Made by a program: the position numbers and the translations under genes
Notes under the pieces: generated by a model
What the model was told of the DNA's origin: nothing
Databases searched by the model: none
Seen by the model: only the letters and a program-made list of their open reading frames with translations
Source of the DNA: Ostrinia nubilalis
Lineage: Eukaryota; Arthropoda; Insecta; Lepidoptera; Crambidae
NCBI RefSeq assembly: GCF_963855985.1
Contig: NC_087100.1
Span: 3,321,001 to 3,385,000 of the forward strand
DNA length: 64,000 nt
Direction: 5' to 3'
In this document: positions 52,713 through 64,000 of the stretch, piece by piece
Layout: each line of letters opens with the position of its first letter
Position numbering within the stretch: the stretch's first letter is position 1

Positions 52713-53865
52713 ATAAGCTGATTCTACAACGATTCTAAACGACAACATTTTTTTTGTACAGTCAATATTGTTCTTTTAAAATACTTTTGGCAAAGTACAA
52801 GTAATTAATATAGAGTTTATAGAGAATGTAAGTGTCATGTAAATACAACGCACAATGTTCCTTGTTTACTAATTCAATAAACACATGCTTGATGTTAAGC
52901 TTTGTTTTGTATAGTATAAAGATACGTTAGAGTAACTTCAAAGTTACTGTATTAAAAAGTAATTTAATAGGTCATGTTGAATGTAATTATGCCCACATAC
53001 ACGTTGTTAAGGTAAATAATACTTAATTACTGTTGATTGAATAATTCCTTCTGTATTGAACTTAATAAAACTGATGACTTTTTTCAATCAGGGTACTTGT
53101 CTTGCTCTAAGATTAAAAGATGCAAGTATTATAATATTATGTAGCTTACATCTAATTACAGACTAATTACACCAACTAATTTGTCAAAATATGCAAACGC
53201 CGTTTGTGATTGAATGATTAGATGATTGTGTTATTTATATGATGCCTTTACTTATAGAGCGATTCTGTAAATATGTCGAAGTTTATCTCAATGTTAGTTT
53301 TTAAGTTAAATGTTAACATACGCAAGTATCCAAAGGCCTATGTATGTAACTCGTAGGAATCGAAATTGTAATGTAACATAGTATTAACTTTATGCAAAGA
53401 GATGCATTTATGTATAGTATAACTGATAAATAAGTGTTTTGGACAAACTTTTGAGCCCAATTTCAAACTCGATTGAAGTTTTCATTTATATTTTTATATT
53501 TCCTTTTCAATTTGAAAGCTATTTCTTTGCATGTAGCTTTCATTAGATATCATAATATCCGTTTTTGTACTATAAAAGTATTTCAAAAAGCTACATGTAT
53601 TGAGATGTAGTCAAGTTTGAAATGTAGTTTGATTGAAACACTTAAACTAATTGATAAAACTTTAACGATAACTGTATAAAGTTGTGGTTAAACTATATGG
53701 AGTTTAAGCTTGTTGGTAGATTTTGTAAATAGAGTACGTAATAGGTTAGGTATGTTTAGAAAGATCCGCTTGTAATATAATATATGTTAAACTAACGCAT
53801 TTCATTTAGTAGTTTGTATGTTAACTGTTAATTTAACTGGTGAAAATAAATGAGGCTGGCTGTTT
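52713..53865 (+). other. NPFR: Candidate terminal 3'-UTR exon of NPFR
   Basis: Begins after the acceptor at 52712 and runs to an AATAAA at 53845-53850 followed by a G/T-rich element (GGCTGGCTGTTTTT). No ORF of note. It is the last polyadenylation-like site before the next LINE fragment. This is inference from signals only. Confidence 0.45.
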
Positions 53866-54124
53866 TTCACTTTAATATTTTATTCAAATGAACCTTATAG
53901 TTTTATATTTAGATCTATAACGTTGTTAACATAGGATAGAGAAGCTATTGTAAGCAAAATTCTTGCACCATTTTGGAAAGAATTAAAACTAAAATTCGCT
54001 GTAGCTGCTGCATTAGTTCTGTCGTCTAACCAAACTAAAAACATGCAGCGCTAGATCGCTTATCTGATTATCAAAGTCGCACTAAATTAACGTGTACGGA
54101 TTGCAGTATACAATAAACGTAGTC

Positions 54125-54454
54125 GTCGTTCGTCGTCGTCGATTCAGCCGAAAGACGTCCACTGCTGGACAAAGGCCTCCCCCAAGGATTTCCACAAAGA
54201 CCGGTCCTGCGCCGCTTGCATCCAGGTACTTCCCGCGACCTTCACCAGATCGTCGGTCCACCTAGTGGGAGGCCTGCCCACGCTACGTCTTCCAGCTCGT
54301 GGTCGCCACTCAAGAACTTTCCTGCCCCAGCGGCCATCAGCTCTTCGAGCTATGTGCCCCGCCCACTGCCACTTGATTTTAGCGATTCTGCGGGCTATGT
54401 CAGTCACTCTGGTTCTCCTACGGATCTCCTCATTTCTGATTCGATCACGCAGGG
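54125..54454 (-). mobile_element. RTE-type LINE tail with 11-bp target duplication
   Basis: 330 bp inserted between copies of TAAACGTAGTC (54114-54124, 54455-54465). The minus strand encodes the last ~103 residues of RTE ORF2, from RDRIRNEEIRRRTRVTDIAR through GRPPTRWTDDLVKVAG to WTSFG, without interruption. A CGT/CGA-rich tail is at 54125-54140. It is the clean reference copy for the site where the jockey element inserted at 21163. Confidence 0.93.
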
Positions 54455-54465
54455 TAAACGTAGTC

Positions 54466-56120
54466 ATAATAATTTTTTTAACAAAAGTAGGAATGTATTG
54501 TAAAAACGCTTTAATCAATGCGTGCTCTATCTCAAAGAGAGATCAAAGCTTACGTACGGAAGACTGCAAATCAACGTAGGTAAGCGATGTACCTCCTTAT
54601 GCAGTTGAATTAAGAGTGATTTTTCAACCAAAATGTACTACGATGTGTTATCGCTATACACTACACACTCACTGAAATATATACTTTTTGAACGTTTAAG
54701 GAAAACATCGTAAAAAATATACGCACAGATTAGTTGTCAATCCATGTGCGAAATTGAGGAAATCCCGAAGCAGTATAAGTATTACCAATTTCCGGGTATT
54801 TTTCACATGATTGAATAACTTGAAAGAACAAAGAAGATTAACTATTGACACAAAGTTTGCATTTGTAGAGTTTCGATTGTGTATGACTGATCATCTGAAT
54901 ATTAATCATCAAAAACATTGTTTTTATTGATAAAGGTACACCAACAGCAAAACACATTAGAATGTCTTATAGCAGACATACATTATCAGGGCTTCAGTTT
55001 AAATATTTTATTCTAAAAAACTTAAAAGCTGGGCTAATTATTTTCCTTACAAAAAACACTAAAATAGGTAGCACTTTTTGAGATTCTTTAATCTCTTGAA
55101 GTATCTCGATATCATGTTTAACTTATCATGTTTTTGTCAAAAAAGTAATTACTTGAAATAATAGAGCTCCCCTTTTTTATTCTCAAAACTGATTAAAACT
55201 CACAGAGTATAGATTCATTGCTCTTAATACGGGCCTAAGCTTCGAAACAAACATTTGGCAAGTGCTGAGAGCAAACGTTGGAACAAAATCGGTCAGTGCT
55301 CATAGAATTCATCTGGGTGTAGGTAGTCTACTTCTGATTGGGTATTTGCTACCAACTCCCCAATAATTCTAAAGCACAACTTTTTTAAAGAGGCACTTCA
55401 TTCTGGTCTTAAAAACTTAATTAATTTCAAATTACCTGTAATTAAGATTTTAGGTTGCATTGTAATTGAAAAAAGTACTCTAATTGAGTTGACAAAATAG
55501 TGACGTCACTGAATGGGTATTGCCATACAAAATCTATGAGAGAGTTTCGTTTTGACAGTTTTTAAAAGTACGTCAATTGATTGGTACCCTATTGTCTAAC
55601 AGTGGGAACACACAATATGATGGATTGAGGCAAAATAATAAAAAAAAATAATTAGGTAGATGAGTCTATTCGAGAAGCTGTACAGACTGCCATGGGCAGA
55701 GAGAAAAAGAAGGTTGCAAGTCTTATCTGTCACATTGACACTGACAGGGTGACGTTTACATTCAAAATTAGTTACATAGTGGTTTCCGTGAAGGGTAGTT
55801 TGTCCGGAAAGCATGGTCGATCCGTTTTGAATGCTTTTAATTTGGTAACATTAAACTGGTATTATTTCGTGCTGTGAAGTGTAGTGGAGTGAAATAAAAT
55901 CATTGAAACATTTGTAATTTGAGCGGGTATCGAGTGTCGAACTATTTGCAGTGTAACCAACAGAAATAAAACACCAATGCTATTGTGAAAACGATATCCA
56001 TTTTTTAGTCGACGTTGGCAGAAATTAATAATCCTTGTATTTTAGTTGGCAAAAACAATTAAACATTGGCTATTAGTATATTTAAATCTCACCAACACTA
56101 TACGGTTATATTTGGCCCTC
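54466..56120. other. Unassigned AT-rich stretch
   Basis: No genes or element ends supported. A 61-codon frame at 55692-55877 has no recognisable domain. Confidence 0.35.
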
Positions 56121-56123
56121 ATT

Positions 56124-57135
56124 ACGGATACCATGGACCTATAAAAAAAGGCGGACGGAACTCGCGCTACAACAAAACTGTGACGCAAAATTTTGGCGTT
56201 TGTCTATTGTGTGAGTGAATTTAGGGATGCCATGTTAGCCAAAACATTTTACCCATTTATTTTAAGAAAAACATTGATCGGCAGATGTTACTTGGAAATG
56301 TAGACAGAATTATTCCGTGCCATTTTAAAAGGATGAAAGGTGAATGCGTTGAGGTAGGCGCGAAATTTTCAATGTTCAAATTTTCTTACATTGTTTGCAA
56401 GTCAGTGTGTCAGGGTATGTACATAATGTTGATCAAAAATGATTCACGCAGTTACAAATTACGAATCTTGTGTACATTATAATCATAATCTTATGCATCA
56501 TCAATTTGATATATTATTATTATCTCTGATAGATTTTTTTTAACATACAACCTGACACTGACTTGCAATCAATGTAAGAAAATTTGAATTTTGCAGTTCC
56601 ACATTTTTGGGAAGGATCAAATTTGCCTATGAAAATATATCCCATTAAAACACAATTATTATGAAAAATTATTTTATTTCCATAGTATGCGTAATAAATA
56701 ACTAAAAAGTCCTAAAATTATTATTAATTTCCCATATTTCGGGTAATTTTCCCACGTAAATAACTGAGAACACTGGTCTTTGACGTATTATTTTTTCGAG
56801 TGAATGACGTTTGATTTCAGTTAATTTCAATATTTTAATGTCGGGAAATAAGTGATTGGATTATTATTTTGCCTGTGAAATGTGATTCCTTAATTTTTGT
56901 TTGTTCGAACAGAACGGTTTTTACACAATTTCATCACACAAGACATGTCGTATTCGTGTTGTTTTTTCGCTGCTTAAATGTGTCAACTGTGTGAAGTTTG
57001 CACTCGAAGTGGTGTATCAGGGTGTGAATGTGTGCGTGCCGGCCTGTACGTACAGGCAAGCTGGTGTATCCTAATGTCACAGTATTTTGTTGATGAGAAT
57101 CCGTCCGACTTTTTTTATAGGTCCATGACGGATAC
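56124..57135. repeat. ~1-kb foldback element with TATAAAAAAAG ends
   Basis: CATGGACCTATAAAAAAAG at 56132-56150 is inverted at 57108-57126, with CGGACGGA extending both arms inward. An inner pair matches AATTTTCTTACATTG...GCAAGTCAGTG at about 56380-56420 with its inverse at 56550-56600. No transposase frame is inside. Confidence 0.6.
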
Positions 57136-57238
57136 AAACTGATTTAAAGCGGGCAGCCGACGCACATCCATCGTGAGACTAGCGCCGAGCCAGACCTGTC
57201 ACCCCAGACCCGTATCGCTGAAGGCATCCATAGAACGG
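57136..57238 (+). other. Possible non-coding exon with splice donor
   Basis: A GC-richer block (GCGGGCAGCCGACGCACATC...) ends ATAGAACG|GTAAGTGC, a strong 5' splice site at 57239. No long frame. It could be a 5'-UTR exon of a gene to the right of the window or a spurious match. Confidence 0.3.
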
Positions 57239-58564
57239 GTAAGTGCATATTTTTTATTTTGGAATTAACTTTTAGGAAAGTTAAACAGTCAAAACATAAT
57301 TACAGTTGCACACATTTTTTTCAAATTCAACATTCAGACATTTCATTTCGATACAAAGCTGAATCGGTAACAACATCTACGTGAACATGCACGCAAATAT
57401 TTACTCTTAGGTTCTTACTTTTTCTCTTAGGTCTGTATTAAAAGGTTATAGAATTTTGAGAATATTAGCTTTTAGTATGAACCTGCGATATCGTTTTATT
57501 TCAGTGAACTTTTTCTATTTGGAACCATTTTAAATTTTTTCAATCTATTAGCATAATTCGTGTTAACTAACTACAATGATCATAATGACCTTTACCATAT
57601 TTTCTCACAATTGTCAGTTTTAAAGAATATCTCATCATGACTCAAAATTTTAGACTCATTTTATACATACGCCCCACTCGTCTCAGACTGTGACTAATGC
57701 TGCCCACGTCCCACGCGACACGTAGTGACCTGAGCTGTGACTGATAATTCTATTACATTCGGACCTTTTGGTTCCATTCTGAAGCAAGACTGGCAATAAA
57801 GGTCGATACTCACGTCAACAGACGTGAGATGCAGTTAAGGTACGGGACGTGGTTGGTGATAAGTCACAATGAAATAGATCGTTGACCTTCCTTTTTTTTT
57901 CAACCAGACAACTAAGTTAGAGGATATCACTAGTGTAATAAAAAGTCATACAAAAACATTTACGAGACATTCTAACTGGTAAAAACATCATGTTTTGACT
58001 GTGGTCCATGGCAAAACAGCAAAATTACAGCTACAAATTGTATAATATGTCACCGTAAGATTGTGAATTCCGTCAGATTATAATCTGACGTAGTTAAATT
58101 ACAATCTAACCTAACCTAATAATAAACTGACAGAGTTCACAATTACCTATTTCAATGAATGTTTAAAAAAATCGCCCTTAAAAATCTAAGCTAGCTAGCT
58201 CCCAAGCTAACTACCTTACTGCTTTAATATGCCAGGAAATTCGTATACTGAAAACACGTTAACCTAAATTAGGACTTCGCTTTGAAACATGACGAATACG
58301 CTTATTTATGAAGAAATGTCATATCCTCATCGCAGACCCCACTCCCAATCGATCAATCAAAATGCTAATATTAACACTTTAACCGCCGTCAAGTCTACCC
58401 AAAATTACGTCACCAATCAATACACTCTGCGAGATGTCGTTAGTTAAGATGTTTACTTTTGGAGGGGACTTAATTACGTGCAGGAAGGACTAATTTGTAG
58501 TAGAAATTCTTCAGTATAAGTATAAAGGTTTGCTAGTTAGTTCTATGAAGAAAGGGGTAGTAAC
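57239..58564. other. Unassigned stretch with a 20-bp palindrome
   Basis: CGTCAGATTATAATCTGACG near 58071-58090 is a perfect palindrome. Otherwise nothing supported. Confidence 0.4.
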
Positions 58565-58567
58565 TTA

Positions 58568-58685
58568 GGGTGAGGTACACCACCTAAATTTGACCGTAAC
58601 TTTGACGATAACCGGTGTTTTTTGTATGGAGTTTGACAGATTATTAACGTTTGTCAAAGTTAAAATAAGATGGTGCAACTCAGCC
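58568..58685. mobile_element. Harbinger-like MITE, copy 2 (TTA duplication)
   Basis: Inverted relative to copy 1 at 8517-8626. TTA at 58565-58567 and 58686-58688. Shares CTGTCAAACTCCATACAAAA on the minus strand. Confidence 0.75.
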
Positions 58686-58688
58686 TTA

Positions 58689-59508
58689 GTTGATTGAGAT
58701 GCATTTGCCTCGCCTTTTCGCTTTCCGATTTTGTCTTGCTCTACTACTAGTAGGCCAGTATTTTTATCCGTACTTGATGAAATTAACCAATTGTCTTTTA
58801 AGACAAGTGGTCAACTACTGCTTAAAAACTGGCCTTAAACAAATAGATTACGTATAAATTATTGGACCCATGGAAAGGCTTTCTGTACTAAATAACTTTC
58901 ATTAGAATTGACGACATACATATTTTCTAAATACGGTAAAATCGTCTCTCTTACACCGAGAAACTCATTATGAGGGTATTTGACCCGATGGCATAAGCTC
59001 AACTATCTCTGTAAGCTCTAAGGAAAAATTTCATTTCCGAGAAACACATAAGCTGAAAGTACCCCCAGCGAATAAGCTTGAAAAATCGGCTTTCATTTAT
59101 TTCGTGGAAACTGAGATTGGTTTTTAATATTATGATTGTTTGCTGCATTTTCCTCGTACTTGCGAGTACGTACATCACGCGGAAAAAATGGGAAGGCCAT
59201 ACAAATTTTGACAGTCAAACTTGTTTGTAACTAATTTAAATTTCTTTTTATAAGTTTATTGAACCTACTGTAATATTCCTCTGTATTGTAATCCTGAGTT
59301 CGTTAACGATAGCTTACCTATCTAATTATAAGGAAATTTGGTAAAGACCGAGTTAAACAACGCTTTGAAATGAAGGTTTCATTTGACATAGAAAACCCTT
59401 TCACTTTGTTAGTTGATCACAAGTAATTATTTCACGGAAGCTGTAACACGAGTAGGATTGGCTCATATTTTGCCGAATTACTCTTGAAATCTAATATTTA
59501 CTTTCTAT
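58689..59508. other. Unassigned AT-rich stretch
   Basis: No genes or element ends recognised. Confidence 0.4.
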
Positions 59509-59594
59509 AGCAAAGCGCCCCGGTTTTGTACTATGTAGGTATTATATTAAGGATAATATAATACCTACATAGTACAAAACCGGGGCGCTTTGCT
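59509..59594. repeat. Perfect 41-bp inverted repeat with 4-base loop
   Basis: Arms 59509-59549 and 59554-59594 are exact inverses (AGCAAAGCGCCCCGGTTTTG...), loop AGGA. The right arm is followed by ATGGCTGAAATGATGATG and a GAT microsatellite (59602-59633), the end of an RTE tail. Confidence 0.92.
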
Positions 59595-59634
59595 TTAGGA
59601 ATGGCTGAAATGATGATGATGATGATGATGATGA

Positions 59635-60392
59635 GGTATTATATTACCTTCCTGTTGAATCACTCTACTTATTGTTTGCGAAAACTGTACTCAAATCCGA
59701 TGCGCGTTTTGTAAAATCAATGCGTATAGACAGCGAGAGTGACTGTGTTTTATTATAGGTAAAATGCAAAATAATTCCATTTTAGGACATTTTCAGTTTA
59801 AACTATTTTTTCCAAGTTTTCAACCAATGTCTATTTATGCGAAAGATAATGTACTAAATTGATTGGTAATTTCAAATAACTCTTAGAGGTATCACTAGGC
59901 CCATTATAGGTATATTTTAATTAACCCATAATAGGTTTTGTTGCCACAGTTTCTCTCATGATATAAATCGGTACGTTTTAATTGCTTCGCTTCAAAATAA
60001 TATTGTCTCACTATCCAACAGTCCGATTTATTTTTGGAAATAACTGCAGCTCATTAAAGTTACGCAAACCTTATTAATCCTCCTTTGTGATTTTGTGATT
60101 GCTACTCGTATAATATAGCAATCACAAAATCCGTATCACATATTATGTGTTGGTGCTGGTGTATTTTTCACTTAATTAATACATTAAAAGCAAATAAATT
60201 TTGTATTTAATTAGCAAAATTAATCCGTATTGCGTAAATGAGGCAGAATAAAAGCTTAATGATCATTTTCCAATGTTGGCTTTTTAATTATATTGAATAA
60301 CTGTTTTTAACATTAGTATAATAATAAACTGCGAAGGCTAATTGCCATAATTATCATAGCCTTGTGCTATTCTGATGTAATATTCAACGAAG
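59635..60392. other. Unassigned AT-rich stretch with a small hairpin
   Basis: ATTTTGTGATTGCTA at 60090-60104 is inverted at 60116-60130. Nothing else supported. Confidence 0.4.
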
Positions 60393-60873
60393 TACAGTCG
60401 CAGAATGAAAAGGTTCGTCACCTTAGTGTCGGTTTTCGCTTGCACTAGGTACTGTAAGAGTCAAACCTGCCAACATAACAGTGCAAGAAACAGTGCTGCT
60501 AACATTTAAATAAATATGACGTTTGCTAACGAATAAGGTTTTGCTTGTTTATTTTTCTATCCCATCAGTGCAATGCAATGATGACATTGACCAATTGACA
60601 ATAGTTTTTTTCATTTTATAAGAAATAATAATGGCAGGTTGAACCAACAAGAAGGTTTTAGTTTATCAATCATAATAATCTTCTTGACAAGATAAATCGT
60701 CAAACAACTTTGATCTGAATAATTTTGAACTTTACTGTTCGTCAAACAGTTAAAGATTATTTTCTCTAACTCGAGATTATTCTGTAACATAGTTTCAAAA
60801 GGTATTTATGTGCTCGCGATTCGTTGAAGGAATCAATTTGAAAACTGACGAACCTTTTCATTCCGTGACTGTA
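60393..60873. mobile_element. ~480-bp foldback or MITE
   Basis: TACAGTCGCAGAATGAAAAG at the left and the near-inverse at the right, including AAGGTTCGTCA. The interior is AT-rich and non-coding. Confidence 0.6.
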
Positions 60874-61006
60874 CATCTACAAGTCCTATTTTTAATATAA
60901 TATTACAAAATAATACTTTTAGTTTTAGCAGACGCGTCAAGATTGAAGGCAAACTTTGTATTTTCTATTTGCGCTATCCCATTCCGTCGTAAGTGTAACT
61001 TTTGAC

Positions 61007-61100
61007 ATCATCATCATTATTTCAGCCATAGGACGTCCACAGCTGAACATAGGCCTCCCCCAATGATTTCCACAAAAGCCGGTTGGTAGCGGTGACAACA
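61007..61100 (-). mobile_element. RTE-type LINE 3' tail fragment
   Basis: TCAGCCATAGGACGTCCACAG and GGCCTCCCCCAATGATTTCC are the inverse of the RTE end; an ATC/ATG-rich tail precedes it. Confidence 0.72.
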
Positions 61101-61750
61101 ATATTTCCTGTATTTTCAGAGCCCACCAAATAATTATCCTCGCATTATCACTGTTTGTTTGCTCGTTTGTTAGCTCGTGAATTAGCAGACAAACAGGCTG
61201 TGAGCAAACATATTAGGTGACCGACACCGGCTGATTGATCGGTCAAATAATGAGTCGTATTTGCGATTTCAGTTCCGCACACAGAACGGTTTCGGTTATG
61301 ATTTGGGCTGCTATTTTGGGGCGTTGTGTTACTGTGTTTGTCGGTTAAATCAAACGATTTGTTATAAACTCAACTGAATTAATCACCGGGATATATGATA
61401 GATATATGGTTTATTTGCAAAACACATTGACACACAAGAAGCAATTAATAAACACAGGAGTAGCAGGAAAGATATAGTACATTACAAAGAGTAAGAAAGA
61501 AAATCCTGCGCTAAGGTATAAGTGTGCCGCAGCGATGCAAAAAAGCAGAGAGCTCAGTGTAGACACTGCTCTAAAATGAGCAGAACACTGATTTTCAGCT
61601 CTTGCTTGATAAAAAGAAGGAAGACGCACGAGAATGGTAGAGAATAAGGTGGTGAAAATGTTGTACTATTGTAAACCTACATAAATATCAGAAATTATGG
61701 AAATATAATAATAATAATCTACCATACAGGTATTCACTCTTATTAAAACA
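61101..61750. other. Unassigned stretch
   Basis: A TTTG/CTCG-rich patch at 61145-61175; no gene supported. A 72-codon minus-strand frame (61411-61629) is hydrophobic but has no recognised domain. Confidence 0.35.
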
Positions 61751-62237
61751 CTAGCGACCGCCCGCGACTTCGTGCGCGTGGATCTCGTTTTACCCCCCCT
61801 TCATCTATCTTACGCGATTCAGATTTTTTCATACAAATGTTTTTTCCCGCTAACTCCCGTTCCCGTGAGAATTTTGCAATATCCTGTTGTAACTAAGCTT
61901 TAAGTTTACTAAGGTACCTGCATGCCAAATTTCAAGAGTCTATCTTACGCGGTTTAGATTTTTTCATACAAATGTTTTTTCCCACTAACTCCCGTTCCCA
62001 TGGGAATTTTGCAATATCCTGTTGTAACTAAGCTTTAAGTTTACTAAGGTACCTGCATGCCAAATTTCAAGCGTCTAACTTAAGCGGTTTAGATTTTTCG
62101 TACAAAAGGATTTTCCCGCTAATTCCCGTTCCCGTGGGAATTCCTAAGTATCCTATAACCTGCCCAGGAGTATGAAGAATAATTGTACCAAGTTTCGTTA
62201 AAATCCGTCAAGTGGTTTTTGTTTCTATAAGGAACAT

Positions 62238-62274
<37 letters not shown>

Positions 62275-62393
62275 AATTTTACTGATTGCATTTTTGGCAT
62301 CAGTATCGATCACTAATCACCCCCTGATAGTTATTTTGAAAATATATTTCATGTAAAGAATTGACCTCTCTACAGATTTATTATAAGTATAGA
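61751..62393 (-). mobile_element. Complete non-autonomous Helitron-like element (643 bp)
   Basis: On the minus strand: A|TCTATACTTATAATAAATC at the 5' end (62393) and ...CGCGGGCGGTCGCTAG|T at the 3' end (61751). A and T flank as expected. A GACA/TGTC microsatellite (62238-62270) and internal ~130-bp tandem units are shared with 7352-7918. Confidence 0.85.
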
Positions 62394-62619
62394 TTATCGA
62401 CTACATTATGTGACTGTCGTCCGTGCTTTTGTAGTTATGTTTCCGATAATTCAGCAGCAATTAGTTAACAATAATGCTTTAACCTAAAATTATTTGATGA
62501 CGGAAGTTTCTTGACCCAAGGGTTGTAGGTCCCATCTTATTGTGACAATAGCGAGTAAGAGCGCTTTTACATTTAGGCGATTTAGCAGCGCGACAGACGC
62601 GCTACTGAAAATTTTATAC

Positions 62620-63150
62620 TATACTCAACGTCAAATAAATCGCACCTTCCGCGACGCGAACTTTAAAGATTTTCTTCTGACATAATCATGGTGCCCCAAC
62701 AATATTGGTGTTATTTGAAAGCCCAATAAATATCCTTAAAGAAAAACACATTTCATTTCATAATAAATGATTAACATATACCATAAATGTGACTTGAAAA
62801 ATGACCTCACTTTGGGCTCACCTGTGGGATCAATTAGACCAATTTTTATGGTTATAAAACCAAATAATGACCTCACGTGTCTTCATTAACAGATGGATAG
62901 CGATTAATCCCAACTTAACAGTTTTATAGCCATAAAAATTGGCTCAAGCGTAACTACCTATTTTTTGAAGAAGTGACTCTGGATCCTTCTAAAGACACAT
63001 TTTTGGTATAAAAGCCTTTCCTTTAATGAAATTAAGCTTAGAACTAGGCTTTCAAATGGTACCAATGTTGGTGGGAAGTGAGGATGCATACTTTTGAAAG
63101 GTGCTTGTTGCGGGAGGTGCGATTTATTTGATGCCGAGTGTATGTGACAG
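62620..63150. repeat. Nested ~530-bp foldback
   Basis: GTCAAATAAATCGCACCTTC near 62631 is inverted at about 63110-63140, and ATTGGTGTTATTTGAAAGCC near 62704 is inverted near 63048-63068. Arms are diverged. CCTCAC words repeat in the middle. Confidence 0.6.
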
Positions 63151-63179
63151 CGGATGCATGCCTTCACATTATAATAAAA

Positions 63180-63592
63180 ACAAGCTTTATTCTGAAATGC
63201 AGTTGATGATTAATTTAAACCTAGCATACAATTATTTTTTTCGTTTTATTACAACTGCATTTCAGAATAAAGCTTGTTTTTAAAAAAAGTTTTATAATTT
63301 TACTTTACACTTTTTAATTTTATCTCAATCTCAGAGCTTTGGAGATCATCTATCAAAAAGACAAATCCAACGAACCCAAACTCCGCCGTTTCGTTTAGGA
63401 GATCCTATGGCCACCTCCTGACTCCATCATCAGACCAGCTCAATAGTACCATAACATTGCATTGTCATCGTAGGTACCTACATAAGTATGCCAAATTTCA
63501 GCTCAATCGGTTGAGGAAAAGTGGTCTTAGATTCAGTTGCAAGATTTGTCCCACACATACCTACTAACAAGTGAAGTCAATATAAAGCTTGT
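63180..63592 (-). mobile_element. Second copy of the ACAAGCTTTAT foldback element, one repeat unit
   Basis: Ends ACAAGCTTTAT (63180-63190) and ATAAAGCTTGT (63582-63592). Inside are the terminal foldback, the AGATTGAGATAAAATTAAAA segment, about one 121-bp unit (63340-63440) and the GTGTGGGACAAATCTTGCAA left part on the minus strand. A/T-rich flanks share ATAATAAAA, a possible target duplication. Confidence 0.78.
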
Positions 63593-63705
63593 AATAATAA
63601 AAACGCCGCTGCCGCGCTGCAGTCGCGCTACTAATGCCCTAATGTGAAAGCGCTCTAATGCTTTCAAATAAAAACATTAATAAGTTTCTACCAAGTTAAT
63701 GAGCC

Positions 63706-63972
63706 TACTCGTTTCAGCCAAATGACGTCCACTGCTGGACAAAGGCCTCCCCCAAGGTTTTCCACAATGAACGGTCCTGCGCTGCCCGCATCCAGGCTCT
63801 TCCCGCGACCTTTACCAGATCGTCGGTCCACCTAGTAGGAGGCCTGCCCACGCTACGTCTTCCAGCCCGTGGTCGCCACTCGAGAACTTTCCTGCCCCAA
63901 CGGCCATCGTCTCTACGAGCTATGTGCCCCGCCCACTGCCACTTGATTTTAGCAATTCTGCAAATACCGCAG
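63706..63972 (-). mobile_element. RTE-type LINE tail
   Basis: The minus strand encodes RIAKIKWQWAGHIARRDDGR through GRPPTRWTDDLVKVAG to WTSFG. It is truncated at the 5' side near 63970 and has a short CGTTT-type tail. Same subfamily as 54125-54454. Confidence 0.9.
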
Positions 63973-64000
63973 TGTCTCAAGTCGATAGTATTTGACCAAT

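Larger units (their letters stand above)
62559..63655. mobile_element. 1.1-kb foldback element with TAA duplication (Harbinger-like)
   Basis: TAA at 62556-62558 and 63656-63658 flank GAGCGCTTTTACATT and its near-inverse, followed by inner GCGCGAC/GTCGCGC arms. It contains another foldback (62620-63150) and the copy of the 121-bp-unit element (63180-63592). No transposase frame. Confidence 0.75.

Noticed and set aside
56139..56150. TATA box at CTATAAAAAAAG
   Set aside because: The same word is inverted at 57108, so it is the arm of a foldback element; promoter function is unsupported.
1..64000. CRISPR array, rRNA genes, bacterial operons
   Set aside because: None seen. The only regularly spaced repeats are the 121-bp minisatellite, the Helitron units and microsatellites, without spacer structure.

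Overview
This window looks like nuclear DNA from a moth or butterfly (Lepidoptera). The reasons are AT-rich DNA, Helitron-like elements with the A|TC...CTAG|T termini typical of Lepidoptera, RTE-type LINE tails in many copies, tRNA-derived SINEs, and one host gene whose protein closely resembles insect neuropeptide F receptors. I cannot name the species. There is no operon structure; most recognisable sequence is transposon-derived.

Layout. 1-6.8 kb: an errantivirus-like (gypsy-group) LTR retrotransposon on the + strand with gag, pol, a broken 5'-truncated env and a 3' LTR; the 5' LTR lies outside the window. 7.3-20.9 kb: decayed intergenic or intronic DNA with Helitrons, several foldback MITEs, a SINE and 5'-truncated LINE tails. 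20.8-26.9 kb: a nested stack in which a foldback repeat contains an RTE LINE tail, and that tail contains a complete 5.3 kb jockey-type LINE with two intact ORFs and a 30-A tail. 27-34 kb: RTE pseudogenes, SINEs, MITEs and a small BED-finger-like fragment. 34.05-38.13 kb: a 5'-truncated CR1-like LINE. 38.2-44.5 kb: mostly unassigned DNA with Helitrons. 44.6-47.6 kb: a foldback element carrying eleven 121-bp tandem units and interrupted by a truncated jockey insertion. 47.98-53.87 kb: the host gene, a neuropeptide F receptor with its whole coding region on one exon and an apparent 3'-UTR intron. 54-64 kb: further LINE tails, foldback elements, a 643-bp Helitron, and a 1.1 kb TAA-flanked foldback element containing a second, nearly unexpanded copy of the 44.6 kb element.

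Expression strategies. The window shows three different couplings of adjacent retroelement ORFs: a -1 slippery heptamer (A AAT TTT) between gag and pol of the errantivirus, a stop-start overlap (TAATG) between the jockey ORFs, and a classic T TTA AAC heptamer directly before the ORF1 stop of the CR1-like LINE, whose ORF2 is in the -1 frame and has no usable ATG of its own. Only the jockey element appears coding-intact. The receptor is the only confidently identified host gene; the repeats upstream of its acceptor would lie in its 5' intron or intergenic region.
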